This document shows positions 54,375 through 63,396 of a stretch of DNA of 64,000 nt, one piece after another; the first letter of the stretch is position 1; each line of letters begins with the position of its first letter. A program made the translations under genes and the position numbers. The notes beneath the pieces are model-generated. The model saw only the letters and a program-made list of their open reading frames with translations. It searched no databases and was not told the DNA's origin. The DNA lies in contig NZ_CAMPFU010000002.1 in the NCBI RefSeq assembly GCF_946848805.1, positions 332,501 through 396,500 of the forward strand. The letters run 5' to 3'. The DNA is from Deinococcus sp. Marseille-Q6407. Lineage in GTDB: Bacteria > Deinococcota > Deinococci > Deinococcales > Deinococcaceae.

Positions 54375-55604
54375 TTAGAAGAACAGCTTGAAGCCGGCGC
54401 GGGCACCGAAGCCCAGGCCCTTGCCGTCGCCGCCAGCGGAGGTCTGAGCCACGCTGGTGTTGCCGCTGAAGAAGTACTTGCCATTGGCTTCAGCGAACAC
54501 GCCTACATTAGGGGTCACCTTGATGTCAGCGCCGCCCAGCAGGTTACCGTAGATGTCGGTGGAGTTCTTGACGGTGTTGCTGTTGGCAGGGGTGCCGGCC
54601 TTGTTGGCGTACACCACACCTACACCAGCGCCGGCGTAAGGCTGAACCGCACCAAAGTCGAAGCCAGTGGTGGCGTTCACGTCAGCAGCGATGGCATTAT
54701 CGCGACCGGGGATGTATTCCACGTTCACGCGGCCACCCACCGGGCCGTACAGGTTGCTGCTGCCCACGGTACCGAAGAAGCTACCGCAGTAGTTCACGCG
54801 ATCATTGGCTTTGTTAGCGTTGGTGTTGTTCTTGCCCAGGCTGACATTACCCAGAGTGTTCATGCAGCCTTCGGTCTTGGTAGGGGTGTAGTTGGTGCTG
54901 TTGGGGTAGTAACCGCCACCAATGCCCACGTACATGTTCTTGGTTGCAGGGGTCACGGTGGTGTCGGGGGTACCGATCACGATGTCACCGTTATCGGTGT
55001 TATCGCTGGGCACCACAGGAGCCGGGGTCACAGGAGCAGGAGCGGTGGCGTTAGCACCTTCCAGCTGAGCGATACGGGCTTCCAGAGCGTCAATGCGGCT
55101 CATCAGAGCGCTGTTGTCGCCGGTGTTGCCCATATTGTTGATAGCGGATTCGATCGAATCCAGACGGGCCTGCTGCTCAACGGTCAGGCGTTCCACATCG
55201 GTCAGGCGGCTGCTGATGGCGGCCAGCTCGGTGCTGACTTCCTGCATGCCACGGGTGATGACCAGCAGATCCTGGTCGCTGACGTTGGAGTTGCTCAGCG
55301 CGCCGCTCTGCAGCAGACGGTGGAAAATCATGGCAGCCTGGTAACGGGTCAGGTTTTCGTTGCCACGGAATGTGCCGTCAGGGAAGCCCTGGATCAGACC
55401 GGCCTTGACGATAGCTTCGACGGCGTCGCGGGCCCAGTGACCGGCAGGCACGTCGGTCAGCACCACGGAGCCGCTCACAGGAGCAGCAGTGGTGGTCGTG
55501 GTGGGAGCAACGTACTGGGTGTTATCGGCATAGCCGCCACCGGCCTGGGCGCCAGCAGCACCAACGGTCATGGCCAGGGTGGCCGCAATAATGGTTTTAC
55601 GCAT
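54375..55604 (-). CDS. SLH-domain outer-membrane beta-barrel protein
   Basis: 409 residues. Signal peptide (MRKTIIAATLAMTVGAAGAQA), a Thr-rich linker, one SLH domain (about 49-99: LTDVPAGHWARDAVEAIVKAGLI trimmed: DVPAGHWARDAV, GFPDGTFRGNENLTRYQAA), a coiled coil (about 110-180, RLTDVERLTVEQQARLDSIE), a Pro/Thr/Val linker, then an eight-stranded-type barrel ending in RAGFKLFF. Much shorter than the S-layer protein SlpA of D. radiodurans but built alike: peptidoglycan-linking SLH plus barrel. AAGGAGAAAG precedes ATG 55604. Codon use is less GC-rich, as in abundant proteins. Confidence 0.88.
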   Translation of the reverse strand: MRKTIIAATLAMTVGAAGAQAGGGYADNTQYVAPTTTTTAAPVSGSVVLTDVPAGHWARDAVEAIVKAGLIQGFPDGTFRGNENLTRYQAAMIFHRLLQSGALSNSNVSDQDLLVITRGMQEVSTELAAISSRLTDVERLTVEQQARLDSIESAINNMGNTGDNSALMSRIDALEARIAQLEGANATAPAPVTPAPVVPSDNTDNGDIVIGTPDTTVTPATKNMYVGIGGGYYPNSTNYTPTKTEGCMNTLGNVSLGKNNTNANKANDRVNYCGSFFGTVGSSNLYGPVGGRVNVEYIPGRDNAIAADVNATTGFDFGAVQPYAGAGVGVVYANKAGTPANSNTVKNSTDIYGNLLGGADIKVTPNVGVFAEANGKYFFSGNTSVAQTSAGGDGKGLGFGARAGFKLFF

Positions 55605-55910
55605 AACTTTCTCCTTGTGCACAGCCGGTTTGGAAGTATCGTTACTTGCCAGCCCGGCCGGTGCCTAAGCAGTACCCTAAAGCGGCATTCTCATGGGAAC
55701 GTGAGAAATAAACTTAAATCCTCAAAAGGTAAGGTCCTGCTCAGTGCATGGCACCGTATAGGGTCGTCTCACTGCACCTCTAGTATAGCATCCCTTAAGC
55801 CCCCAGGAAAATACTTGCGCACCTTCCCCTATCTTGGGGAATTGACAGCAAAGCATCAGCTGGCCGTCAGCTTTAAAAAAGTTCCGGATCACACAACAAA
55901 CTCTGCTCTG
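55605..55910. other. Promoter and long leader of the SLH gene; no gene
   Basis: 306 nt, clearly more AT-rich than the surroundings. It holds the promoter at 55782-55810 and a leader of about 170 nt. The part beyond the promoter (to 55910) shows CCCC(TATCTT)GGGG around 55827-55840 and nothing coding. Confidence 0.5.
55782..55810 (-). promoter_or_regulatory. Promoter of the SLH-domain protein gene
   Basis: Minus strand TATACT at 55787-55782 with TTTCCT 17 nt upstream. Leader of about 170 nt. Confidence 0.6.
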
Positions 55911-56507
55911 TTATTCCTGTTCCGTTCCGCTGGCGAAGAGTTGACCCTCCTGACTGGAAAGCGCAATCCGGGCCAGCGGCAGGGTGGCCGGCCCGAAGAC
56001 CGCCTCACCGGCCTTGAGAGGATCAAACACTGAGTAGTGGCAAGGGCAACCCAGCTGTGGATGCTGCCCTTCGGGTGTGCGGTAGTTGTAGGCTAGTGCC
56101 AGAATTTCCAGGTCGCGCACCACCACCACCGGGCAGCCCTGGTGAGTGCAGCGCCGCGAGAAAGCAGCGAAATGCTGGTCCCCAATGCTGAGCCCGCCCA
56201 GGGTCGGTTTTGGAAGCCGTAAGAGGACCGCCGGTGCGCCCTGATAGGTGAATTCCAGGCTGTCCCAGTCGGCTGCCAGATCGCTGACGCGGGCAATAGC
56301 CTGACGCGAGCCGGCCACGAAAGCCGGTTCTCCAGGCGTCTTCTTGCGGGTCAGGATGCGGCCGGCGCGCAGCCCCAGCCAGCCGAACGTGCCCAGGGTC
56401 CCGGCCACCGGCACTGCCCACCAATAACTGAGCAGGGTGCGTCGGCTGATCTGCCGGAAGCGGCGGGGCGGTTCTGGAGCTGGAGGGGGAGAAGCCGCCT
56501 CGCTCAT
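55911..56507 (-). CDS. Rieske [2Fe-2S] protein
   Basis: 198 residues. Box 1 is C120-T-H122-x-G-C125 and box 2 is C154-P-C156-H157-Y-S: two Cys and two His ligate the cluster and the extra pair can form the stabilising disulfide. The N-terminus has SRRTLL before a membrane helix (about 28-46), like a Tat-exported, membrane-anchored Rieske subunit. It overlaps the CcmI/cytochrome gene by 4 nt at the end of the ccm operon. No cytochrome b partner is in the window. Confidence 0.9.
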   Translation of the reverse strand: MSEAASPPPAPEPPRRFRQISRRTLLSYWWAVPVAGTLGTFGWLGLRAGRILTRKKTPGEPAFVAGSRQAIARVSDLAADWDSLEFTYQGAPAVLLRLPKPTLGGLSIGDQHFAAFSRRCTHQGCPVVVVRDLEILALAYNYRTPEGQHPQLGCPCHYSVFDPLKAGEAVFGPATLPLARIALSSQEGQLFASGTEQE

Positions 56508-57742
56508 GGCTGCCCCGCTCCCGCCTGCCCCTGGGACGGCGCTGCATTCGAAGAGGGCACTTCCGCGGGCTGGCCGCTGCGGTCTTTGCCGTTGCCACTC
56601 AAGCTGCCGGCGCTTTCGTTGTTGCCCTGGTCCCGAGGATCGCGGGCTGGGCTGGCCGGATTGCCGGCTGGGGCGCTCTTGTCCTGGCCCCCCGGCTGCC
56701 ACTCGGCCAGTAGGTCCAGCAGAACGTCCAGCTTCTTGCCCTTGAGTTCGGGGAAAGCGGGCATGGCTCCCTGGCCCTTTGTGATGACCTGCGTCATGGC
56801 ACTGCGAGTCAGCGTGGATTCGCGCAGCGATGGCCCCAGGCCGCCGTTGCCGGCTGGGCCGTGGCAGCTGGCGCAGCTGGCCGAGTAGATGGCCAGCGCC
56901 GGACTGGACGAGTTCTGGGAACTGCGGATTGAGCTGATCAGTTCGTCGGCGTCGCGGCCCTGGGGGTCCAGCTCACGGTAGCGTTCCAGCGCTGCCAAAG
57001 CTTCTTTGTCGGCTCCGAATTTGACCAGCGCGTAGCCGAGCAGCAGTTGGGATTCGGGGTCCTTGGGGGCCAGCTGCGCCGCTGTGCGGATCAGGGCGAA
57101 AGCCTGCCCGGCTTCTTCCGCACTGAGTGGCTGACCACCCATGCTCTCGCGGTTCAGCAGCAAGGTGCCCAGGCGGCGCAGCGGTTGCGGCTGGCGGGGG
57201 TCCAGCTTGAGCGAGTCTGTGTAGGCTCGCAGCGCCTCGGTGTAGCTGCCCTGTTCAAAGGCGGCGTCGCCCCAAGCATTATAGCCCGCCGTGGTGTGCT
57301 GAGCCTGGGCTGCTGTCCGCAGGCCCGGGAGTTGCTGTGCCGCCGTCACCTGGGTGGCTTCGGCCTCACCGATGCCCAGTTTCTGCCAGACGGGGAAGAT
57401 GGTCAGGGCACCGGCCAGGGTCAGCGCCAGGGCAGCACCCCAGCCCCAGCGGGCCAGCCGGGCCGACCGGCCCTGGCGCTCTGGAACCGGGGGCGCCGCC
57501 GGCAGTTCGTCCAGCTGGCGCAGTATCCGCGCGGCGCGGCCTTCCAGCGACAGCCGGGCCAGATCATTCTCGGCCGTGTCGGGGAGGGCGCGCAGCTGAG
57601 CATAGAGGTCATCTCGCTGCGCTTCCAGCTCGCTGCGGCGGCCTGCCAGCGGGTCCTGGACCGGCCGGGCAAAGGGCAGCACCACCAGGGCCAGCGCGGC
57701 CAGCAGCATCAGCAAAAGCAGCAGCATCAGGGCAATGCTCAT
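56504..57742 (-). CDS. CcmI-like TPR protein fused to a cytochrome c domain
   Basis: 412 residues. The first 125 form a CcmI-type module: helix 3-25, a cytoplasmic coiled coil (SELEAQRDDLYAQLRAL) and a second helix about 101-118. TPR repeats follow (about 150-265), which in CcmI/NrfG hold apocytochrome tails. Then comes a monoheme cytochrome c: CASCH with C290, C293, H294, and likely axial Met M327 (QGAMPAF). The tail is Pro/Ser/Gly-rich. Overlaps ccmH and the Rieske gene by 4 nt each. Confidence 0.88.
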   Translation of the reverse strand: MSIALMLLLLLMLLAALALVVLPFARPVQDPLAGRRSELEAQRDDLYAQLRALPDTAENDLARLSLEGRAARILRQLDELPAAPPVPERQGRSARLARWGWGAALALTLAGALTIFPVWQKLGIGEAEATQVTAAQQLPGLRTAAQAQHTTAGYNAWGDAAFEQGSYTEALRAYTDSLKLDPRQPQPLRRLGTLLLNRESMGGQPLSAEEAGQAFALIRTAAQLAPKDPESQLLLGYALVKFGADKEALAALERYRELDPQGRDADELISSIRSSQNSSSPALAIYSASCASCHGPAGNGGLGPSLRESTLTRSAMTQVITKGQGAMPAFPELKGKKLDVLLDLLAEWQPGGQDKSAPAGNPASPARDPRDQGNNESAGSLSGNGKDRSGQPAEVPSSNAAPSQGQAGAGQP

Positions 57743-58281
57743 GTTGGGCCGCTCCGGTCTTGGGTGTGGTGCGGGGCCGGCTGCGCCAGGTCACGCTGAA
57801 CCTGTTCCAGATAGGGTTGCAGGTCGGGGTCCTCGGCCGCCGGGCTGTCCTGGGCTGTAATGGTTGCCGGTGCCGTACCGGCGCGGCCTTTCAGGGTACT
57901 CAGCAGCCACCAGGCGCCGGCACCCAGTGCCAGCAGTGGCCCGGCCCACAGCACCAGATTGGCCCCCTGCTTGGGCGGGTCCAGCAACACGAACTGCCCG
58001 TAGCGTGAGGCGAAATGGTCGTAAATCTGCCGGTCACTCTCGCCCTGCGCCACCAGCCGCGCCACCTCAGCGCGCATCTCGCGGCTGATGTCATTGGAGC
58101 TTTCGCTGATGGATTCGCCGGTGCAGATGGGGCAGCGCAGGGTGTCCTGCAATTTCTCGACCCGGGCCTGTTGCTGCGCTGACAGCGCCGGGGCCGCCGG
58201 CGCAGCGGCCAGGGCCGGCGCGCCCAGCCCCAACAGGGCGGCCAGCAGCAGGCTCCGCAAGGGACGTGTACCGCAATTCAC
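57739..58281 (-). CDS. ccmH: Cytochrome c maturation protein CcmH
   Basis: 180 residues. Signal peptide about 1-30, then the redox motif LRCPIC (C50, C53) with [17 protein letters not shown], which reduces apocytochrome CXXCH thiols. A membrane helix follows at about 110-128 and a short cytoplasmic tail. Overlaps the genes on both sides by 4 nt. Confidence 0.93.
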   Translation of the reverse strand: MNCGTRPLRSLLLAALLGLGAPALAAAPAAPALSAQQQARVEKLQDTLRCPICTGESISESSNDISREMRAEVARLVAQGESDRQIYDHFASRYGQFVLLDPPKQGANLVLWAGPLLALGAGAWWLLSTLKGRAGTAPATITAQDSPAAEDPDLQPYLEQVQRDLAQPAPHHTQDRSGPT

Positions 58282-58868
58282 AGCGGCTCCACGCCAATGG
58301 TCTTCAGGCCGGTGTTGAGGCGTTCGCGGTCCAGGCCACCTTTGTCCTTGTAACGAATCACGCCGTCTTTATCGATAAAAAATGTCTCGGGAATGGCGGC
58401 CACGCCGTAATCGATAGCGGTGTTCAGGTTGGGGTCGCGCAGGTTGGGATAGGCCAGCGCGTATTCCTTGATGAAGTCGCGGGCATTCTGCTCTTTCTTT
58501 TCCTCGAACAGAACACCCACCACCGCCAGCCCCCCGCTGCCCTGCTTTTCGCTGAGTTCGCGGAACAGCGGCGCTTCCCCGCGGCAGGGCCCACACCAAG
58601 AGGCCCAGAAGTTCAGGACCACCGGGCGGCCGCGCAGTTCGCTGAGGCTGACCTTGGAGCCGTCCAGGCTCACCAGCTGAAAGTCGGGGGCCGGTTTGCC
58701 CACCAGCGGCCCGCCGGCCGTCTCGTTGCGGCTGGGCGAGAACAACGCCGCGCCCAGCGCCGCCACCAGCCCGAAAGCCAGCAGCGGGGGCAGCCATTTT
58801 TTCCAGGCCGGGCCGGACTGAGGCGTGCCGGTGCTGGAAGCGGGGTCGTGCGGGGCAGGTTGGGTCAT
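58278..58868 (-). CDS. ccmG: Thiol:disulfide interchange protein CcmG/DsbE (TlpA-like)
   Basis: 196 residues. One membrane anchor (about 24-43), then a thioredoxin fold with active site W91-C92-G-P-C95 ([11 protein letters not shown]), and the cis-Pro loop [10 protein letters not shown] with the GVI/A segment typical of CcmG. Supplies electrons for heme attachment. It lies 42 nt after ccmF and overlaps ccmH. Confidence 0.93.
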   Translation of the reverse strand: MTQPAPHDPASSTGTPQSGPAWKKWLPPLLAFGLVAALGAALFSPSRNETAGGPLVGKPAPDFQLVSLDGSKVSLSELRGRPVVLNFWASWCGPCRGEAPLFRELSEKQGSGGLAVVGVLFEEKKEQNARDFIKEYALAYPNLRDPNLNTAIDYGVAAIPETFFIDKDGVIRYKDKGGLDRERLNTGLKTIGVEPL

Positions 58869-58910
58869 GACAGTCCTTTCAGGGGAAGGCGGGGTGTTGG
58901 GGGAAGGAGA

Positions 58911-60932
58911 TTAATCGGCGGCGGGCGCGGGATGCAGGCCAGGGCGCGCCGCAGCCGGTTCCGGCAGGCGCGGCCGGCGGGGCGAAACCAGGGAAATCCC
59001 GGTGCCCAGCATCATCACGGCGGTGCCCCACCACAGCCAGGCGATCAGCGGGCTTTCGATCAGGCGCACGCTGGCCCACTGGCTTTTTTCGTCGAAAGCG
59101 GTAACCACCAAGTAGGTGTCGCCCAGGAAGCTGTAGCGTACGGCCGGCGCAGGAAAAGCCATGTTGCCGGCCTGCTGGTAAAAGTTCATCCGGGCTTCAA
59201 AGGGCCGGCCGTCAATCCGCACGTCGGCGATCAGAGCGTGGCCGTCGCTGCGCTGCGCCGCGCGGGTGCCGGTCAGCTCCAATTGTTCGTGCAGCAGCGT
59301 CTTGGGTTGGTTCAGATTGAGCGTGGCCTGGGCGTCTTGGCGGTACACCGTGGAGAACACGATGCCCAGCGCCACCATCACCAGCCCGATGTGGGCCAGA
59401 TAAGCCCCGTAGCGCCGTGGCTGCGAACCGATCAGGCCCACGAAGCTCCCGCCCAGGCCAGCGGCCTGACGTTCCTGCCACTGCCGGGCAATCAGCAGGC
59501 CTAGGCCGACCAGGTTATAGGCAGCCAGGGCGATGGTGGCCAGCACACCGGGATGGCGAATGCCCAGCGCCGCGGCAACCAGGGCCGCTACTCCGCCGGC
59601 GATCAGCAGGGGCCGTAGCGCCTGCCACAGCGAGGCACCTTCTGCGCGGCGCCAGGGCAGCAGCGGGCCGATGCCCATCAGCAGCAGCAGCCCCAGGCTG
59701 AGCGGCACCGCAAACGCGTTGTAAAAGGGCGCACCCACCGAGGTGTCGCGGTGGCCCTGGGTGGCCTCGATCAAGGTGGGGAAGAGGGTGCCCAGCGTCA
59801 CCATAAAGGCGAACACCAGAAACAGCCAGTTGCCGGCCAGGAAAGCCCCTTCGCGGCTGACCACGCCGGGCAGTTCGCCCTGGTCACGCAGCCGGGGCGT
59901 GCGCCAGGCAGTCAGCGCGATGCCACCCAGCAGCAGCACCGCCAAGAAGCCGAAAAACACGCCGCCCACCGGCCCGCCGGCAAAAGCGTGCACACTCTGC
60001 ACGATGCCCGAGCGGTTCAGGAAGGTGCCCAGCACCGTACTGGCGTAGGCCAGCACGATCAGCCAGACATTCCAGCCTTTCATCAGGCCGCGGCGCTCCT
60101 GAATCTGGATGGAGTGCAGGAAGGCGGTGGTCAGCAGCCAGGGAATAAAGGAGGCGTTTTCCACCGGGTCCCAGGCCCAGTAACCGCCCCAGCCCAGGGT
60201 TTCGTAGCTCCACCAGCCGCCCGAAACGATGCCCAGGGTCAGAAAACCCCAGGCCACCAGGGTCCAGCGCCGCACCGTGCTGACCCAGTGTTCCGAAAGC
60301 CGCCCGGTAATCAGCGCGGCGACCGCGTAGGCGAACGGCACCGACAGACCCACAAAGCCCAGGTACAGCAGCACCGGGTGAACCGCCATCATCCAGTGGT
60401 TTTGCAGCGCCGGGTTGGGCCCCGCACCCTGCGCCGGAATGGTTGCCAGCGGGGTAAAGGGACTGGCGATGGTGGTGCAGACCCCCAGGAAAAACAGCAG
60501 GCTGAACAGCATCGCCCCGAAGACCCAGGGCCGCAGCGCATCACGCCGGGCGGTGCGGGTCAGAATCAGGGCGTAGAGCGACAGCAACCACAGCCACAGC
60601 ATGATCGAGCCTTCCAGCGCGCCCCACAGCCCGGCGGTGCGGATCCACAGCGGGCTGGTGCTCATGGAGTGCTCGGCCACGTAGCGCACGCTGAAGTCGC
60701 TGCCGATCATGGCGGTCAGCAGCGCGCCGATGCTGATGGTAACGAACCCGAAGACGGCCACGATGGCGCGCGAGGCGCTCTGAGTGGCGCGCGGGTCGCC
60801 GGTGCGCCCGCCCACCACGGCCTGCCACAGCCCGCCGACGCCGAACAGCAGCGCCAGCAGCAGGCTAAGTTGCCCCAGCAGTGCCAGCGGACTCTGGGAA
60901 AAACTGAGGGCGTACCAGCTGAACAGGTCCAC
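58911..60932 (-). CDS. ccmF: Heme lyase subunit CcmF
   Basis: 673 residues with about 14-15 membrane helices. The Trp-rich periplasmic WWD motif reads [20 protein letters not shown] trimmed: [12 protein letters not shown]. Conserved helices [24 protein letters not shown] (here [20 protein letters not shown]), and a large periplasmic C-terminal domain. It takes heme from CcmE and attaches it to apocytochrome c. The start overlaps the ccmE stop by 1 nt. Confidence 0.95.
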   Translation of the reverse strand: MDLFSWYALSFSQSPLALLGQLSLLLALLFGVGGLWQAVVGGRTGDPRATQSASRAIVAVFGFVTISIGALLTAMIGSDFSVRYVAEHSMSTSPLWIRTAGLWGALEGSIMLWLWLLSLYALILTRTARRDALRPWVFGAMLFSLLFFLGVCTTIASPFTPLATIPAQGAGPNPALQNHWMMAVHPVLLYLGFVGLSVPFAYAVAALITGRLSEHWVSTVRRWTLVAWGFLTLGIVSGGWWSYETLGWGGYWAWDPVENASFIPWLLTTAFLHSIQIQERRGLMKGWNVWLIVLAYASTVLGTFLNRSGIVQSVHAFAGGPVGGVFFGFLAVLLLGGIALTAWRTPRLRDQGELPGVVSREGAFLAGNWLFLVFAFMVTLGTLFPTLIEATQGHRDTSVGAPFYNAFAVPLSLGLLLLMGIGPLLPWRRAEGASLWQALRPLLIAGGVAALVAAALGIRHPGVLATIALAAYNLVGLGLLIARQWQERQAAGLGGSFVGLIGSQPRRYGAYLAHIGLVMVALGIVFSTVYRQDAQATLNLNQPKTLLHEQLELTGTRAAQRSDGHALIADVRIDGRPFEARMNFYQQAGNMAFPAPAVRYSFLGDTYLVVTAFDEKSQWASVRLIESPLIAWLWWGTAVMMLGTGISLVSPRRPRLPEPAAARPGLHPAPAAD

Positions 60933-61429
60933 TATTTGCCCGACTTCTCGTCTTTGCCCAGCAGCACTTTCAGCTGGTCGATATCGGCCTGATTCTGCGG
61001 TACCCGGTATTCTTCCGAGTGCTTGACGATCAGTTCGGTGGCCTGGAAGACACCGCCGGACTGGTCGTCAAAGCGGCCACGCACAATGGCGCCCTGACCC
61101 TCTTTGAACATGTCGCTGACGGCGCCGGTGTAGTGCACCGGGTAAGTCACGCTGCCGTCGGTCAGGTCAAAAGTGAGTTCCAGGGTCTGGGGGTTGTAGT
61201 GCGCGTGCTGCACCAGCCCGCCCAGGCGCAGCGGCCGGCCCTGCAACTGGGCCTGGGCCTGCTGATATTCACTGGGGGTCTTGAAATATTCCAGGCTCTG
61301 GCCCAGCGACCCGAAGGCCAGCACGCCGGCCAATGTCAGCAGCGCCCCGCCGCCCAGCAGGGAGGGCAGGGGGTTGCGGCGGCGGCGGCGGGCGCGGGGC
61401 AGCGGCGTAGAAGCATTGGATTGGGTCAT
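60932..61429 (-). CDS. ccmE: Heme chaperone CcmE
   Basis: 165 residues. An Arg-rich cytoplasmic start ([10 protein letters not shown]), one membrane helix (about 24-42), then the periplasmic OB fold ([29 protein letters not shown]). The heme-binding His is H137 in LIVKHSEEY with Y141, so this is the H-type CcmE, not the Cys variant. Confidence 0.95.
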   Translation of the reverse strand: MTQSNASTPLPRARRRRRNPLPSLLGGGALLTLAGVLAFGSLGQSLEYFKTPSEYQQAQAQLQGRPLRLGGLVQHAHYNPQTLELTFDLTDGSVTYPVHYTGAVSDMFKEGQGAIVRGRFDDQSGGVFQATELIVKHSEEYRVPQNQADIDQLKVLLGKDEKSGK

Positions 61430-61433
61430 GGCA

Positions 61434-61625
61434 TCACCTCAGGGATTCGGAAGGCGGGGGGATGTGGCCCGGCTCTGGCTGCGGGGCATGCCGCAGGGCG
61501 CGTTCCTGGGCCCACTTTTTCTCGGCCCGGAATTGCCGCCACAGCCACAGCAGGTAGCCGGCCAGCAGACCGAAAGTCACGATATAGACGGTCACCACAT
61601 AGATGACGTGTTCAGGATGCTCCAC
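61434..61625 (-). CDS. ccmD: CcmD-like small membrane protein
   Basis: 63 residues from GTG 61625, which has AGGTGG upstream and overlaps ccmC by 14 nt. One membrane helix (about 5-27, VIYVVTVYIVTFGLLAGYLLW trimmed: YVVTVYIVTFGLLAGYL) and a basic cytoplasmic part. Position between ccmC and ccmE, size and topology fit CcmD, which releases holo-CcmE from CcmC; sequence conservation in this family is low. Confidence 0.8.
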   Translation of the reverse strand: MEHPEHVIYVVTVYIVTFGLLAGYLLWLWRQFRAEKKWAQERALRHAPQPEPGHIPPPSESLR

Positions 61626-62358
61626 GGGCCACCTCCAGGTCCTGGGCCGCAGGCAGCTCGGCCAGCAGCTCGTCTTCCTCACGGGCGTCGGCCAGCTCGG
61701 CCACTTTAGCGCGCACCCGCAGTAGATACAGATACATGAAGGTAAAAGCGACGACGCCTACCGTCAGAATCCAGCCGTAAATGGGCGAAGCGGCAAAATC
61801 AGGGTTGCCCAGCAGCTTGAGAGTCTGGGTCTGGTGCACGCCGCGCCACCATTCCACCGCCATGTAATTGACCGGCACGTAGAGGGTGCCCATCAGGCCG
61901 ATCACGGCGGCCACCCGGGCGCGGCGGTCGCGGTCGTCGGTCAGGCTGCGGATCAGCAGGTAACCGCCGTAAATCACCAGGCTCAGAGCGGTGGTGGTCA
62001 GCCGGGCGTCCCACACCCAGTAGGCACCCCAGGTGGGTTTGGCCCACAGCATGCCACCCACCAGGGTGGAGATGGTAAACAGCACCCCCAGCTCGGCTGA
62101 GGCCAGGGCCAGGCGGTCGAACTTTAGGTCACGCTTGAGCAGATACAGCAGCCCGAACAGTCCGGTGCCGAAATAGGCCAGGTAACTCAGCCAGGCCGAA
62201 GGCACGTGGATAAACAGCAGCCGCACCAGCACGCCCTGGTTCTGGTCGGCCGGTGCACCGAGCCCCAGCGCGAGGGTCGCCAGTAGGCTGAGGACCGTGG
62301 CCCAGCCCAGCAAAGGGGTCAGGCGGTCGGGACGGGAAGAAGCAGAGGTATAGGTCAT
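61612..62358 (-). CDS. ccmC: Heme handling protein CcmC
   Basis: 248 residues with six membrane helices. The WWD motif is WGAYWVWDARLT, and the flanking His residues expected to bind heme lie in FIHVPSAWLSY and WWRGVHQTQT. It loads heme onto CcmE. ATG 62358 begins the family match. First gene of the operon; ccmA and ccmB are not upstream. Confidence 0.94.
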   Translation of the reverse strand: MTYTSASSRPDRLTPLLGWATVLSLLATLALGLGAPADQNQGVLVRLLFIHVPSAWLSYLAYFGTGLFGLLYLLKRDLKFDRLALASAELGVLFTISTLVGGMLWAKPTWGAYWVWDARLTTTALSLVIYGGYLLIRSLTDDRDRRARVAAVIGLMGTLYVPVNYMAVEWWRGVHQTQTLKLLGNPDFAASPIYGWILTVGVVAFTFMYLYLLRVRAKVAELADAREEDELLAELPAAQDLEVARGAS

Positions 62359-62748
62359 AGTCAGAAAAAAGTCCAAGTCCAGTCCGGAGAAAATGGGCCC
62401 GTCTGCCGGGAGAAAGCGGCCAGCAGGGCCACAGGCAGCGTCAGGATGTCATGTCCGGGTTAAAGGGTGGCAAGGGGGAGGAACAGGTATGGAAAGAGAG
62501 AAAGGCAGCCGGAAACGGTTCTGAGCCAGTGACTTCAGGTCGACTCTTCCAGGTCGGTGGCTCCGGGCTCAGCGCCTCCAAGGATCGGCTGCAAAGTCTA
62601 GCGTTAACAGAGCATAGGCCGCCGGCGCGCGGCAAGGAAAGGAGTCCCACCACCCTGGCCGCTGGAAGGCTGGGCGAACTGAAAGAAGGCACTGCCCTCT
62701 AAAGGCCCCGCTCAGGATGCGCCGCCCGGCACTGCCTAGACTGGGCGG
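62359..62748. other. Divergent intergenic region, ccmC / rhomboid
   Basis: 390 nt with no convincing gene. On the minus strand TAGACT (62600-62595) could be a -10 for the ccm operon, leaving a leader of over 200 nt. On the plus strand the leaderless -10 of the rhomboid gene lies at 62737-62742. No repeats or tRNA seen. Confidence 0.5.
62737..62742 (+). promoter_or_regulatory. -10 hexamer, leaderless promoter of the rhomboid gene
   Basis: TAGACT, 6 nt before GTG 62749. Confidence 0.5.
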
Positions 62749-63387
62749 GTGAGCCGCTTTTCCTCTCCCGTTCGCCCGCGCCCTTTCTCGGTGCCGCCCC
62801 AGGCGCCGCAGCCGCAGCGCCCCCGTGCCCTGTCGGCCGCGCTGGTTACTGCGCTGCTGGTGGGCCTGATCTGGGTGCAGGAAATCGTGGACCATCTGCT
62901 GCCGGGCCTGCACCTGGACAGTCTGGGCATCCGGCCGCGCCAGCCGGGCACCTGGTGGCATGTGCTCACCGCGCCTTTTTTGCACGGCGGCTGGGGCCAC
63001 CTGATCGCCAACACCGCGCCGCTGGCAACCCTGGCCTTTATGTCGGCGGTGCGGTCGGTGGGCCGCTTTCTGGCCGCCACGCTGATTATTGCCGTGGTGG
63101 GCGGCACCCTGATCTGGCTGTTTGGGCGCGGCGGCAGCGTGCATTTGGGCGCCAGCATCCTGATTTTCGGGTACTTCGCCTACCTGCTGGGGGTGGGCTG
63201 GTGGGAACGCACCCCGGCGGCCATCGCGGTGGCCGTGATTGCGGCTGTGCTGTACGGCGGCATCCTCTGGGGCATTCTGCCGACCGATCCGCGCATCTCC
63301 TTCGAGGGCCACCTCTTTGGCTTTATCGGCGGACTGGTGGCTGCCGCCCTGCTGCACCGGCCCAGGCCCCCACGCCGGGCACTTTGA
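62749..63387 (+). CDS. Rhomboid-family intramembrane serine protease
   Basis: 212 residues, six membrane helices after a Pro-rich cytoplasmic start. The loop motif [11 protein letters not shown] is present, the catalytic Ser is S136 in [12 protein letters not shown] and the catalytic His is H188 in [11 protein letters not shown]. The GxSx motif has Ala before Ser as in many rhomboids. It would cleave membrane proteins within the bilayer; the substrate is unknown. GTG start set by TAGACT 6 nt upstream. Confidence 0.9.
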   Translation: MSRFSSPVRPRPFSVPPQAPQPQRPRALSAALVTALLVGLIWVQEIVDHLLPGLHLDSLGIRPRQPGTWWHVLTAPFLHGGWGHLIANTAPLATLAFMSAVRSVGRFLAATLIIAVVGGTLIWLFGRGGSVHLGASILIFGYFAYLLGVGWWERTPAAIAVAVIAAVLYGGILWGILPTDPRISFEGHLFGFIGGLVAAALLHRPRPPRRAL

Positions 63388-63396
63388 GGCTCCGGG

